A stretch of DNA of 64,000 nt from Alphaproteobacteria bacterium (GTDB taxonomy: Bacteria; Pseudomonadota; Alphaproteobacteria; GCA-016699305). How positions within the stretch are numbered: the first letter of the stretch is position 1; each line of letters begins with the position of its first letter. The position numbers were made by a program, and so were the translations under genes. Below, one piece after another: positions 51,163 through 58,960 of this stretch. The stretch covers positions 558,001 to 622,000 of the forward strand of contig CP064970.1 of NCBI GenBank assembly GCA_016699305.1, written 5' to 3'. The notes beneath the pieces were generated by a model that made no database searches, was not told the origin of the DNA, and saw only the letters and a program-made list of their open reading frames with translations.

Positions 51163-52251
51163 CTAACCTTGAGTAGGTCTTGGCAGTACGGGCTTCCCAC
51201 CCATACCTATGCCTGGCGAAGATGGCCGGTTCGATTTGATATCACCTATTTGATGAATAACCTGGCGATACAGATCTTCTACAATAAGCTGCTGTTTCTG
51301 ACCCATGGAGGCATAATTATCAAGCCCCGGTGCCGCATTGATCTCGACGATCACATAAGGTCCCAATGGCTTGGTCAAAGACGGCGTCAATACATCGACC
51401 CCACATAAAGTTAAGTCCATATCGCGCGCCACTTTGATGCAAAGCCGCGCATAATCGGGATGAATCTCTCCCGTTACGTCCCGCGCTTCACCGCCTGTGG
51501 ACAGATTGGCGTTGTTAAAGCATGTAATCTTCATTCCCTGTTCAGGAACGCTGGCCCAAGACAACCCCTGGCGCGATAAATTGGCCGTGATGCGGGGGTC
51601 CTGGGCGGGGATCACGGTATCCCGTCCGATGCGCTCGAATTCCTCCTGCCTTTGTCGCAGTAATGTCGCCACATCGTCATGCCCGTTACCTTCCAAGACC
51701 AGAGGCATTCTTTGATAGGCCGAGATTACTTGATCACCTAAGACGACAACGCGATAGTCCTGACCTTCATGAAATTTTTCAACCAGCACATGCTTGGTGA
51801 TGCTAAAATTGCTGGAAATGGCTTGCTCCATTTCCTGCATGTCATGCACCACATACACGCCTTGTCCCTGGCTTTTGTCATTGGGTTTCACCACAAGCGG
51901 CCAACCCGATTTCTGTGCGAAGTCACGCGCATCCTGAATGGTTTTCATCTTGCCCGCATAATCGGGATTCCTGGCCAGCATCTTGTCGGCCAATTCAGGT
52001 TCGACCAACAGGACATGATCGGGAACCGAATAGCCAAACTGCCTCAGGAAATAGGCGGCATAGCCTTTATCGCGTGCGATTTCGGTCGCGCCTTGCGGGT
52101 TGATGCCAAAATTGGTGTTGCGGAAAAAACTGCGCGCGCCATCGGCAAACTCCAGATATCCCACCCATTCAAAGGTGCTTTCGAAGACGACCTTCACGCC
52201 CATCTCGGGGCAAATCTTGCGCAGCAGATTCACGATGAAGCGGTCAGACAT
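51163..52251 (-). CDS. ATP-grasp ligase, cyanophycin synthetase/glutathione-synthetase-like
   Basis: An ATP-grasp domain protein of 362 aa. ATP-binding segment GWPLVVKPNDKSQGQGVYVV near residue 120, HVLVEKFHEGQDYRVVVLGD near residue 155, and the Mg-binding acid-Asn-Ala-Ala-Pro-Gly motif VIVEINAAPGLDNY near residue 310. The C-terminal motif is like that of cyanophycin synthetase and GshAB N-terminal ligases, but the Mur ligase half of cyanophycin synthetase is absent. It converges with the DHFR-like gene with no spacer. It presumably joins a carboxylate to an amine; substrates cannot be read. Confidence 0.8.
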   Translation of the reverse strand: MSDRFIVNLLRKICPEMGVKVVFESTFEWVGYLEFADGARSFFRNTNFGINPQGATEIARDKGYAAYFLRQFGYSVPDHVLLVEPELADKMLARNPDYAGKMKTIQDARDFAQKSGWPLVVKPNDKSQGQGVYVVHDMQEMEQAISSNFSITKHVLVEKFHEGQDYRVVVLGDQVISAYQRMPLVLEGNGHDDVATLLRQRQEEFERIGRDTVIPAQDPRITANLSRQGLSWASVPEQGMKITCFNNANLSTGGEARDVTGEIHPDYARLCIKVARDMDLTLCGVDVLTPSLTKPLGPYVIVEINAAPGLDNYASMGQKQQLIVEDLYRQVIHQIGDIKSNRPSSPGIGMGGKPVLPRPTQG

Positions 52252-52290
52252 GGCTTTTCCTTATGTTGGACTGATCATGGTATAGTGTTT

Positions 52291-52677
52291 TTATAACGAA
52301 ACTATTCGCCTGTCCATGGATCTCCCCCGCCACCACCGCCCCAGCAAAAAGGGGCGACGCGCGGTGACCAGCGCCTTGGCGCGCAGGCCTTCTAGGCGGC
52401 CGGTATAACCCATTTCCTCTTCCGTGGTGGCCTGGATGTTCACCCGATCCAGCGCGATTCCCCACAGCTGCGCCACGTTCTTGCGCATCGCTTCCCGGTG
52501 CGGCTTGATCTTGGGGACTTGCGCCACGATGGTCAGATTGACATGTTCGATGCGCCAGCCCTGGCTTTGAAAGCTTTCCAAGGCATGGCGCACAAAGATC
52601 GCGCTGTCCGCGCCTTTCCAGCGCGGATCGTCGGGCGAGAAATGCACCCCGATATCTCCCGCGCAAATCCTGTGCAA
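52291..52677 (-). pseudogene. Truncated duplicate of ispF
   Basis: This frame encodes the C-terminal two thirds of IspF, CAGDIGVHFSPDDPRWKGADS through TTEEEMGYTGRLEGLRAKAL, and is almost identical to the intact ispF at 53.4-53.9 kb. The N-terminal part with the D-x-H metal ligands and GHSD motif is absent: upstream of TTG 52677 the frame is closed by TGA and the sequence is unrelated. The C-terminal tail diverges (RRPFLLGRWWRGRS) from the intact copy. It cannot be a functional enzyme. Confidence 0.9.
52364..52668. repeat. 305 bp direct repeat, copy 1 (ispF core)
   Basis: This block matches 53455-53759 at a constant offset of 1091 bases without gaps. I count three mismatches by eye in roughly 300 bases. 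The flanks diverge abruptly on the 5' side of ispF and gradually on the 3' side. The two copies enclose a lipoprotein gene. Confidence 0.92.
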
Positions 52678-52826
52678 TCACGGTATGGCCTGCGAAAGCG
52701 AACGGCCAATGAATGGGCGGGGAACGCAGCTGTACCGGTACGCGCGACCCGGTCCAGATACCTTTTCCCCATATGCCGACTGATCTTCCTTTTCGTCCGG
52801 ACAAAAAGCCTGCCTGCCTACAGTCT

Positions 52827-53288
52827 TCACCTGGGGGCGGGGTGCCTCTTTTTTGATGGCTGCTGCCCCGTCCCTGATCGCGACGGCATACCTGACATCG
52901 GATAAAGACCTTCAGGAATCGCGCCGCCATTATTCATATATATTACCGCCCGACCATGGAATAGTTGATAAATGCCGCCATCATTTGTGCATTGACCATC
53001 GGGATCACACTTAATTACGTAGGCATTCTGGTAGCCGTCCTTATCCAGGCCCCCTTTACAAAACACCGTGATATCCCTTTTCTCACGCTCGGCCAGGGCG
53101 AGGGCCGCGCTGACGCATTTTGCGATTCCACCACGTTCACTATTGTCAACCACGAGATCTGCGCGCGCCAAATCCTTATTAGCATGATACTGCGCATCGT
53201 CTGCACCACCTGTCCTGTAAGGTTCGTGCGCGCATGATGTCAGAAAAGCACATAATGACAGGCCAAGAACACCTGATGTTTTCTTCAT
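52827..53288 (-). CDS. Predicted lipoprotein of unknown function
   Basis: I do not recognise the family. ATG 53288 after AGGAGAAG gives MKKTSGVLGLSLCAFLTSCA, a lipoprotein signal with lipobox LTSC and Cys19. The 153 aa product has a mature part with DITVFCKGGLDKDGYQNAYV and IKCDPDGQCTNDGG, two short Asp/Gly-rich stretches with paired Cys, and an Arg/Lys/Pro-rich end (SGTGQQPSKKRHPAPR). The frame could be extended to ATG 53327 but with no better signal. It lies between the two ispF copies and may have been caught in that duplication. Confidence 0.7.
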   Translation of the reverse strand: MKKTSGVLGLSLCAFLTSCAHEPYRTGGADDAQYHANKDLARADLVVDNSERGGIAKCVSAALALAEREKRDITVFCKGGLDKDGYQNAYVIKCDPDGQCTNDGGIYQLFHGRAVIYMNNGGAIPEGLYPMSGMPSRSGTGQQPSKKRHPAPR

Positions 53289-53378
53289 ATAACTTCTCCT
53301 CGTTTGCACTGATCGTGAATGTATCACGCGAAAATGAAAGTAGAGAGTTGATCTTATTTTTGTGACTGGATTTTATGG

Positions 53379-53918
53379 TTAATTTTTAAACTGGGCCTGA
53401 AATAGCGTCCTGCGGGTTTTCCACCACCTCTTGAATGAAAATGGCCTGGCGGCTGTGACCAGCGCCTTGGCACGCAGGCCTTCTAGGCGGCCGGTATAAC
53501 CCATTTCCTCTTCCGTGGTGGCCTGGATATTCACCCGATCCAGCGCGATTCCCAACAGCTGCGCCACGTTCTTGCGCATCGCTTCCCGGTGCGGCTTGAT
53601 CTTGGGGACTTGCGCCACGATGGTCAGATTGACATGTTCGATGCGCCAGCCCTGGCTTTGAAAGCTTTCCAAGGCATGGCGCACAAAGATCGCGCTGTCC
53701 GCGCCTTTCCAGCGCGGATCGTCGGGCGAGAAATGCACCCCGATATCTCCCGCGCAGATGATGGCCAATAACGCATTGGTCAAAGCATGCAAGGGCGCGT
53801 CGCCATCGGAATGGCCGGACAAACGATAGGCGCAAGGTATGGCCACGCCGCACAACAAAATAGCCTCGCCCGGTTCAAAGCGGTGCGTGTCGGTGCTGTC
53901 GCCTACTCGATATTCCAT
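53379..53918 (-). CDS. ispF: 2-C-methyl-D-erythritol 2,4-cyclodiphosphate synthase
   Basis: IspF makes MEcPP in the MEP isoprenoid pathway; it works as a trimer with a zinc site. Metal ligands are visible in the N-terminal GDSTDTHRFEPGE (D-x-H) and in SGHSDGDAPLHALTNALLAI (His), with CAGDIGVHFSPDDPRWKGAD and TTEEEMGYTGRLEGL later. ATG 53918 is chosen because GGGAGGG precedes it at about 8 bases and the protein starts MEYRVGDS; the 179 aa length includes an extra basic C-terminal tail. IspD is not fused and not adjacent. A near-identical partial copy lies 1.1 kb away. Confidence 0.94.
   Translation of the reverse strand: MEYRVGDSTDTHRFEPGEAILLCGVAIPCAYRLSGHSDGDAPLHALTNALLAIICAGDIGVHFSPDDPRWKGADSAIFVRHALESFQSQGWRIEHVNLTIVAQVPKIKPHREAMRKNVAQLLGIALDRVNIQATTEEEMGYTGRLEGLRAKALVTAARPFSFKRWWKTRRTLFQAQFKN
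53455..53759. repeat. 305 bp direct repeat, copy 2 (inside intact ispF)
   Basis: Partner of 52364-52668, within the intact ispF gene. Because the flanks of the two copies differ more than the core, the core has either been copied very recently or been homogenised by gene conversion. The direct orientation would allow deletion of the intervening lipoprotein gene by recombination. Confidence 0.92.
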
Positions 53919-53947
53919 GTGTCGCTGCCCTCCCTGGCAGACTCCGA

Positions 53948-54466
53948 TCATAATCTTGGCTGAGGCAGAGGCAAATTCATGTTCTGCATAGGGTGCAAAG
54001 CACCCCGGTTCATCTGACTCACTGTGGTCATCAGATTGCGCAAGGCTCTTCTCGACCCAATATCCGACAAGAGACCAGACGCCCCACCAGAATGTTCGAG
54101 TTGTATATAGCCTTTATAAGCCAAATGATGGTGTACTCCATAATAACGTTTGGCGATTACACAGCGATCCGCGCCAAAATTCGCAATGAGCGACCAGGTG
54201 CTGGAGGAGAACTTATACATATCCGCGCGGTGAAAGCGTCGCGCCCAATGATCGACGCGTCCATAGTAATAAGGTTGGCTATCCGCCATCGCTTCGAAAA
54301 CGACATGATTATAACATAGGCCGGGATATTCGGAAGGATAACGAGGCGGCAATCCCGCCTGCCCCTCTATCGGTTTATACCGCCACAGATAAACAACATC
54401 ATTGCGCATGGCGCGACTTTGACGGCCCCCTTCGTTAAAAGCAATGCTTGCGGCATCAAAGATCAA
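53948..54466 (-). CDS. Hypothetical protein, no family recognised
   Basis: A 172 codon frame encoding a Tyr/His/Arg-rich protein: YLWRYKPIEGQ, VVFEAMADSQPYYYGRVDHW, FGADRCVIAKRYYGVHHHLA. There is no signal peptide or membrane segment. The frame opens with TTG at 54466 right after AAGGGG, too close for a good ribosome binding site; ATG 54409 has none either, so the start is unsure. It ends 30 bases before the ispF start in the same direction and is divergent from eno. I do not know its function. Confidence 0.55.
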   Translation of the reverse strand: MIFDAASIAFNEGGRQSRAMRNDVVYLWRYKPIEGQAGLPPRYPSEYPGLCYNHVVFEAMADSQPYYYGRVDHWARRFHRADMYKFSSSTWSLIANFGADRCVIAKRYYGVHHHLAYKGYIQLEHSGGASGLLSDIGSRRALRNLMTTVSQMNRGALHPMQNMNLPLPQPRL

Positions 54467-54553
54467 ACCCCTTGGCGAAGGAAGACCGGGTGCGCTACAA
54501 GAGGCCCAGTCGTATCAACTATTCCTCTTGCCTCAAAAGGGAGACTCAAGACC

Positions 54554-55831
54554 ATGTCCCGCATTGCCCACGTCGCCGCGCGCACGATCCTCGATAGCCG
54601 AGGCAACCCCACCGTCGAGGTGGATGTCTTCACCGCCAGCGGCGCGATGGGCCGCGCGGCCGTTCCCTCGGGCGCATCTACCGGCGCGCATGAAGCCGTC
54701 GAACTACGCGACGGGGATAAGAGCAAGTACCTGGGCAAGGGCGTGACCAAGGCCGTGGGTGCCGTGAATGACGAGATCGCCAAGAAGGTTGTCGGCTTTG
54801 AGGTCAGCGACCAATTGGCGTTGGACCATGTGCTGATCGCCCTGGACGGCACGCCCAACAAGGCGCGCCTGGGCGCCAACGCCATCTTGGGCGTCAGCAT
54901 CGCCGCCGCCAAGGCGGGCGCGAAAGAGGCGGGCTTGCCTTTGTATCGCTATATCGGCGGCACTTTTGCCTCGCTGTTGCCGGTGCCGATGATGAACTTC
55001 ATCAATGGCGGCGCGCATGCCGACAACCCCATCGACGTGCAAGAATTCATGATCATGCCCGTGGGTGCGCCGTCCTTTTCCGAGGCGGTGCGCATGGGCG
55101 CGGAAATCTTCCACACACTGAAAAAGCTGCTGAAAGACGCCGGACACAACACCGGCGTGGGCGATGAGGGCGGCTTTGCCCCCAATCTGCCCGGCACGCG
55201 CTCGGCGTTGGACTATCTGATGAAGGCCATCGAAACGGCAGGGTACAAGCCCGGCAAGCAGGTGATGCTGGCCATGGACGTGGCCGCGACCGAGCTGTTC
55301 GAAAACGGCAAATACGAGTTGAAGGGCGAAGGCAAGAGCCTGACTCCCGACCAGATGGTGGAATATTACGCCGAGCTGGCCGCCGCCTATCCCATCCTCT
55401 CGATCGAAGACGGCATGTCCGAGGATGATTGGGATGGCTGGAAGGCCCTGACCGACAAACTGGGCAGCAAGGTGCAATTGGTGGGCGACGATCTGTTCGT
55501 CACTAACGTCAAGCGCCTGTCTCAGGGCATCGAAAAGGGCGTGGCCAATTCGATCCTGATCAAGCTGAACCAGATCGGCACGCTCAGCGAGACGCTGCAG
55601 ACCATCGACCTGGCGCATAAGGCTGGCTACACCACCATCTCTTCGCACCGCTCGGGCGAGACGACCGACACCACCATCAGCGACTTGGCCGTGGCCGTGA
55701 ACGCCGGCCAGATCAAGACCGGCGCGCTGTGCCGTCAGGAACGCCTGGCCAAATACAACCAACTGATCCGCATCGAAGAAGAGCTGGGCAGCTGCGCCCG
55801 CTATGCCGGATCGGCGGTGATGGGCCGATAG
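54554..55831 (+). CDS. eno: Enolase
   Basis: Converts 2-phosphoglycerate to phosphoenolpyruvate. The 425 aa protein has the N-terminal loop ARTILDSRGNPTVEVDV, SGASTGAHEAVELRD, the Mg ligands Asp in LAMDVAATE, Glu in SIEDGMSEDDW and Asp in LVGDDLFVTN, the catalytic Lys in LIKLNQIGT, and the signature SHRSGETTDTTISDLAV. ATG 54554 (MSRIAHVAARTIL) is the family start; the frame upstream is unconserved. The last codons and terminator are repeated 2.4 kb downstream. Confidence 0.97.
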   Translation: MSRIAHVAARTILDSRGNPTVEVDVFTASGAMGRAAVPSGASTGAHEAVELRDGDKSKYLGKGVTKAVGAVNDEIAKKVVGFEVSDQLALDHVLIALDGTPNKARLGANAILGVSIAAAKAGAKEAGLPLYRYIGGTFASLLPVPMMNFINGGAHADNPIDVQEFMIMPVGAPSFSEAVRMGAEIFHTLKKLLKDAGHNTGVGDEGGFAPNLPGTRSALDYLMKAIETAGYKPGKQVMLAMDVAATELFENGKYELKGEGKSLTPDQMVEYYAELAAAYPILSIEDGMSEDDWDGWKALTDKLGSKVQLVGDDLFVTNVKRLSQGIEKGVANSILIKLNQIGTLSETLQTIDLAHKAGYTTISSHRSGETTDTTISDLAVAVNAGQIKTGALCRQERLAKYNQLIRIEEELGSCARYAGSAVMGR

Positions 55832-55885
55832 GGGAACCCCAAGGCTTTAAAAAGAGGGGCGGGCCGCAAGGTCCGCCCTTTTTTG
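55820..55885 (+). repeat. Direct repeat A at the 3' end of eno
   Basis: This 66 base segment covers the last codons of eno, its stop and its terminator. It is repeated at 58220-58284, exactly 2400 bases away until one base is missing after the stem. By eye I see six substitutions and that one deletion. The intervening 2.3 kb carries the KAP NTPase and the small P-loop kinase. The arrangement resembles a duplicated attachment site or a duplicated gene end. Confidence 0.9.
55857..55884 (+). terminator. Rho-independent terminator of eno
   Basis: A 9 bp stem GGGCGGGCC/GGTCCGCCC with GNRA loop GCAA is followed by TTTTTT. It lies 25 bases after the eno stop. Strong, simple terminator. Confidence 0.93.
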
Positions 55886-55891
55886 TTCGCG

Positions 55892-57355
55892 CTACCCATC
55901 CGATGCTTTGATGAACGACAGACCTTCTAAACGGTCCAGGACGATGGAGGCTGCTGTATAGCTAGATCTGGGCGGCAAAGCATTATCACCAACATATAAT
56001 TTTCTATAATTAATAACGTTATCATTATCCAGACATGAAGTGGCTGGGGTTTCTGTGCAGGCTTTCATATAATCAGCGTCATTCATGAAAACTGCACGAA
56101 GATATAACTTCGTTCTCTTTATATCAATGCGTTGATTTATTTCTTTGTTGTCTCTAATATTATTACCAATTATATTGATTAAATCATTGTATTTTCCTCC
56201 ACGGCAGTATGCGCTTATCTCATGCGATGTTAATTTATGGCGCAAGGGCGCTATTATTCCAAGAGCATAGCTAAAAATAAATTCTTCTTGTTTTAGCATG
56301 GTTATACACAAATATATATCAGTAAAAACATGAGCCATCTCTCGTAAAGACATATTATATAATTGTGCTATCATACTAAAACTATTAATAAGTGGTTCTT
56401 TGTTATTTAAGTAATGTATTCTATCTCCATGTATATTTAAATCTTCCATACCAAAATCTTCGTATAACTTATTTGCAAATTGATATGTGGAAGGTTTGGG
56501 CAAATTAAATTGCCAATCGATGAACTTCCTTAGATATCCTTCTCCATCGTCGCATGATCCATAAATTTTGTGAATGGTGGCTTTAAGCTGCTCGATATCG
56601 ATAGCCAGTACAAATACAACGCCATCGACGTTGAAAAGATGCTTGATGCATTCAAGAATCTCGATGGCATAGGTCGGACGACAACGATCCAATTCATCGA
56701 CGAATATAATCAACTTTTTTGTTGTGCCTTGGTCCTCTTTCCCATCATTTAGGATTTTGATGTATTTATCCAATGCCACTCTAAACCCTTCAATGGAATC
56801 TGCCATTTTCTTTTGCGAGGACAACAAATCCTTGGCTAGGGACTCGACACGATCCGAGACATCGCCCTGACTGATGCTGATAACATCGGATACTGAGTCT
56901 AGAGCCTCCTGGCCGATAGCTCTCCTCACCAAACCCTTTAAGATCAATGGCGCTGATTCTTTAACAACGATATCCCATATTTTCTTTCCTTTATCAGTGA
57001 CCTTTGATCTTATCGTGTCACGTAGCTGTTGGTCGATCGCCGCAATAAAAGCCGCAAAGGCGTTATCCGAATAATCCGTTTCCCATGCATTGAAATACAC
57101 CGCCTTGTGCCCTTTCGCACATAAGTCTCTTTGCCAGCGACGCAAAAGAAACGTCTTGCCTGTACCGTAGGCGGCATTGAGGGCGATCACGAAGGGCTGA
57201 TCTATTTTCTCCAACATAGGCGTCAGATGATCAGCGATCCCTCTTGAATCCAACCAATCGTCTTTCCATATGTCTTGGTCGGATTCCGCGATGTTGGACT
57301 CGGTTCTTTTCTTTAAGCTCATCACACCCTCTGATATGGCGTTTCGATCCTGCAT
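55892..57355 (-). CDS. KAP-family P-loop NTPase
   Basis: A 487 aa protein of the KAP NTPase family (named for Kidins220/ARMS and PifA; F-plasmid PifA excludes phage T7). Walker A is ALNAAYGTGKTFLLRRW, with FNAWETDYSDNAFAAFIAAI just after it (typical KAP region), and Walker B KLIIFVDELDRCRPTYAIEI with the following ECIKHLFNVDGVVFVLAID. No transmembrane segments are evident, unlike many KAP proteins. The C-terminal 200 residues are Asn/Ile/Lys-rich and the gene is visibly more AT-rich than its neighbours, which suggests foreign origin. Start may be ATG 57322 instead. Likely role: mobile or antiviral, by family only. Confidence 0.85.
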   Translation of the reverse strand: MQDRNAISEGVMSLKKRTESNIAESDQDIWKDDWLDSRGIADHLTPMLEKIDQPFVIALNAAYGTGKTFLLRRWQRDLCAKGHKAVYFNAWETDYSDNAFAAFIAAIDQQLRDTIRSKVTDKGKKIWDIVVKESAPLILKGLVRRAIGQEALDSVSDVISISQGDVSDRVESLAKDLLSSQKKMADSIEGFRVALDKYIKILNDGKEDQGTTKKLIIFVDELDRCRPTYAIEILECIKHLFNVDGVVFVLAIDIEQLKATIHKIYGSCDDGEGYLRKFIDWQFNLPKPSTYQFANKLYEDFGMEDLNIHGDRIHYLNNKEPLINSFSMIAQLYNMSLREMAHVFTDIYLCITMLKQEEFIFSYALGIIAPLRHKLTSHEISAYCRGGKYNDLINIIGNNIRDNKEINQRIDIKRTKLYLRAVFMNDADYMKACTETPATSCLDNDNVINYRKLYVGDNALPPRSSYTAASIVLDRLEGLSFIKASDG

Positions 57356-57532
57356 CCCTTAATCGAAAGTGTGGATGCCGTCCATTTCTTTTGGCTTGTG
57401 AATAACGGGGATAACAGGGGTAGCCAAAGACAAAGGGATATCGATGATCTCTATTCTTCCTCATGGAAAGAAAAATGGACCAGTCATTTAGTCTTTGAGA
57501 TTGTGAAAGGCATGAGACCGCAAGACTCTCAC

Positions 57533-58102
57533 TCACCCTATTTTCTGGGCAGCGGCCTGACACACCCTATCTATCGAAAGACTCGCATCCAGCACATGCC
57601 ATGCCGAGTCATCCGGTGGATTCAATTCCCCGAATTTATCAATCACGGCCACACAGGCATCCGAGGCATGGCCGTTTTCAAGGCGTAATTCCTGCAGCGT
57701 TTCGCGTTCATGTTGACGCTGGCGAATGCGGCACTCCATCACCTGGCGCGGCGCGACAAGCCATAATCCCACGAAGGTCGCCGCGCATTCCGCAGCCCAT
57801 AGCTTGGCCTGATTGCGCGACTCTAGGGAAAAGAAGCCGGAAGGATTCACAACACTGACCCCGCCAGCCAAGGCGGCGCGCGTTTGCTGGTCGATCATGT
57901 CTTTGACGCGCGCCGATATGTCGTTCTCATAGGCCCTTGGCTCCATTGTGACGCCCAAGGCGACGCCCATCACCTGGCGGCGTATCTGGTCGTCCTCCAG
58001 GATCACGGCATCACGCAAGAAAGGCACAACCCCGCGCAACCCATAGGCCAAACAGGTCTTGCCCGTTCCCACATGCCCGCCGATGGCGATTAAATACGGC
58101 AT
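57533..58102 (-). CDS. Small P-loop kinase-like ATPase (AAA_33)
   Basis: A 189 aa protein with Walker A GGHVGTGKTCLAYGL at residues 8-22 and further kinase-like elements VILEDDQIRRQVMGV, VVNPSGFFSLESRNQAKLW and WLVAPRQVMECRIRQRQ (a lid-like Arg pattern). It resembles the AAA_33/zeta-toxin-like kinase group of unknown substrates. Its composition is normal for the window, unlike the KAP gene beside it. It sits in the same 2.4 kb block between the eno-end repeats. Confidence 0.78.
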   Translation of the reverse strand: MPYLIAIGGHVGTGKTCLAYGLRGVVPFLRDAVILEDDQIRRQVMGVALGVTMEPRAYENDISARVKDMIDQQTRAALAGGVSVVNPSGFFSLESRNQAKLWAAECAATFVGLWLVAPRQVMECRIRQRQHERETLQELRLENGHASDACVAVIDKFGELNPPDDSAWHVLDASLSIDRVCQAAAQKIG

Positions 58103-58219
58103 TCATCATCCCGTTGTTTGCATCAATCAGATGTAACTGAGGCATAACGCCCTTGTAAGACACACGGTATTCATATCCGCCCCGCGATTCAAACTGGCTT
58201 TCGTTCTATATCTGCTGTC

Positions 58220-58284
58220 ATGGAGCGATAGGGGAACCCCAAGGTCTTAAAAAGAGGGGCGGGCCGAAAGGTCCGCCTTTTTTG
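58220..58284 (+). repeat. Direct repeat B (orphan copy of the eno 3' end and terminator)
   Basis: Reads ATGGAGCGATAGGGGAACCC and on through a terminator hairpin (8 bp stem GGCGGGCC/GGTCCGCC, loop GAAA, TTTTTT at 58258-58283), matching repeat A. No plus-strand gene ends here, so this terminator has no transcript of its own. It lies in the 329 base gap 58103-58431, which has no other gene. Confidence 0.9.
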
Positions 58285-58384
58285 ATCATGTTATCAGTCC
58301 AATGTTTCCCCAATGACATGCGCTCTGGGATATCAAGAACCATGAGGCTTCATGTATTTTATAGTCCAAGCCGTGGATATAACC

Positions 58385-58417
58385 GGGGCAGGCCGGTTAA
58401 CGGCCTGCCCCGCTTTT
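58385..58417. terminator. Strong inverted repeat, probable terminator
   Basis: An 11 bp perfect stem GGGGCAGGCCG/CGGCCTGCCCC with loop GTTAA lies 21 bases after the stop of the minus-strand exported-protein gene. The T-rich tail (GCTTTT) is on the plus side, the minus side reads GGTTATAT. It probably acts as a terminator or transcript stabiliser for the minus-strand gene. Confidence 0.6.
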
Positions 58418-58431
58418 ACGCCACATACCAG

Positions 58432-58896
58432 CTATTTGCTGGGTGATGAGGGCACAGATGGTGCCATGCTACCCGAGGCAGGCATGCCGGATTGTGGAGT
58501 CATTCCACCATGAGCGCCGCCCATCGGCGGCGGCCCCATATGCCCGCCCATGTGAGGTCTCGCCATGGGTCCGGTTATGCGCATCAGTGCCATCTGTTTC
58601 TGGTTGTCATCCAGCTTGCCAAATCGATCAAGAACATCACTGAGGGCTTTCTTCTGCTCGGCAGAAAGCTTGCTGAACTGATCCTGCCAGCGCTTTTCCA
58701 TCTCTACCTTCATGGCCTCATGGCGCTTGGCCATTCCTTCGGGTGTCATGGCATATCCTGGTTCCATCGCACCCGCGGAAGGCGTGGGCATCATCGGCGG
58801 CGCGCCAGGAGATCCCTCCTTAGCGGCATAGGAAGTCCCCGCAGACGCCATCATCAGTGCCATAGTGGCGACTGGAGCAATTTTACGGAATGACAT
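58432..58896 (-). CDS. Exported Met/Pro/Gly-rich protein of unknown function
   Basis: A 154 aa protein with a clear Sec signal peptide (MALMMASAGTSYAAK, cleavage after SYA). The middle (EKRWQDQFSKLSAEQKKALS) is helical and resembles Spy/CpxP or LTXXQ-type periplasmic motifs in having a short LSAEQKKAL repeat. The ends are low complexity in Met, Pro, Gly and His (RPHMGGHMGPPPMGGAHGG), which could bind metal. I do not recognise the family with confidence. Confidence 0.7.
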   Translation of the reverse strand: MSFRKIAPVATMALMMASAGTSYAAKEGSPGAPPMMPTPSAGAMEPGYAMTPEGMAKRHEAMKVEMEKRWQDQFSKLSAEQKKALSDVLDRFGKLDDNQKQMALMRITGPMARPHMGGHMGPPPMGGAHGGMTPQSGMPASGSMAPSVPSSPSK

Positions 58897-58960
58897 GTTT
58901 GGCTCCTTTTAGAGGATGATTTAGGGCAGCAGGCATTTCCTCTGCGCCTGCTGGGATAGA

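Noticed and set aside
52244..52930. 228-codon minus-strand frame over the truncated ispF copy
   Set aside because: It is an alternative frame of the ispF duplicate; the same shadow frame is found on the intact ispF copy.
54704..55762. 352-codon minus-strand frame across eno
   Set aside because: Antisense of enolase, which is certain.
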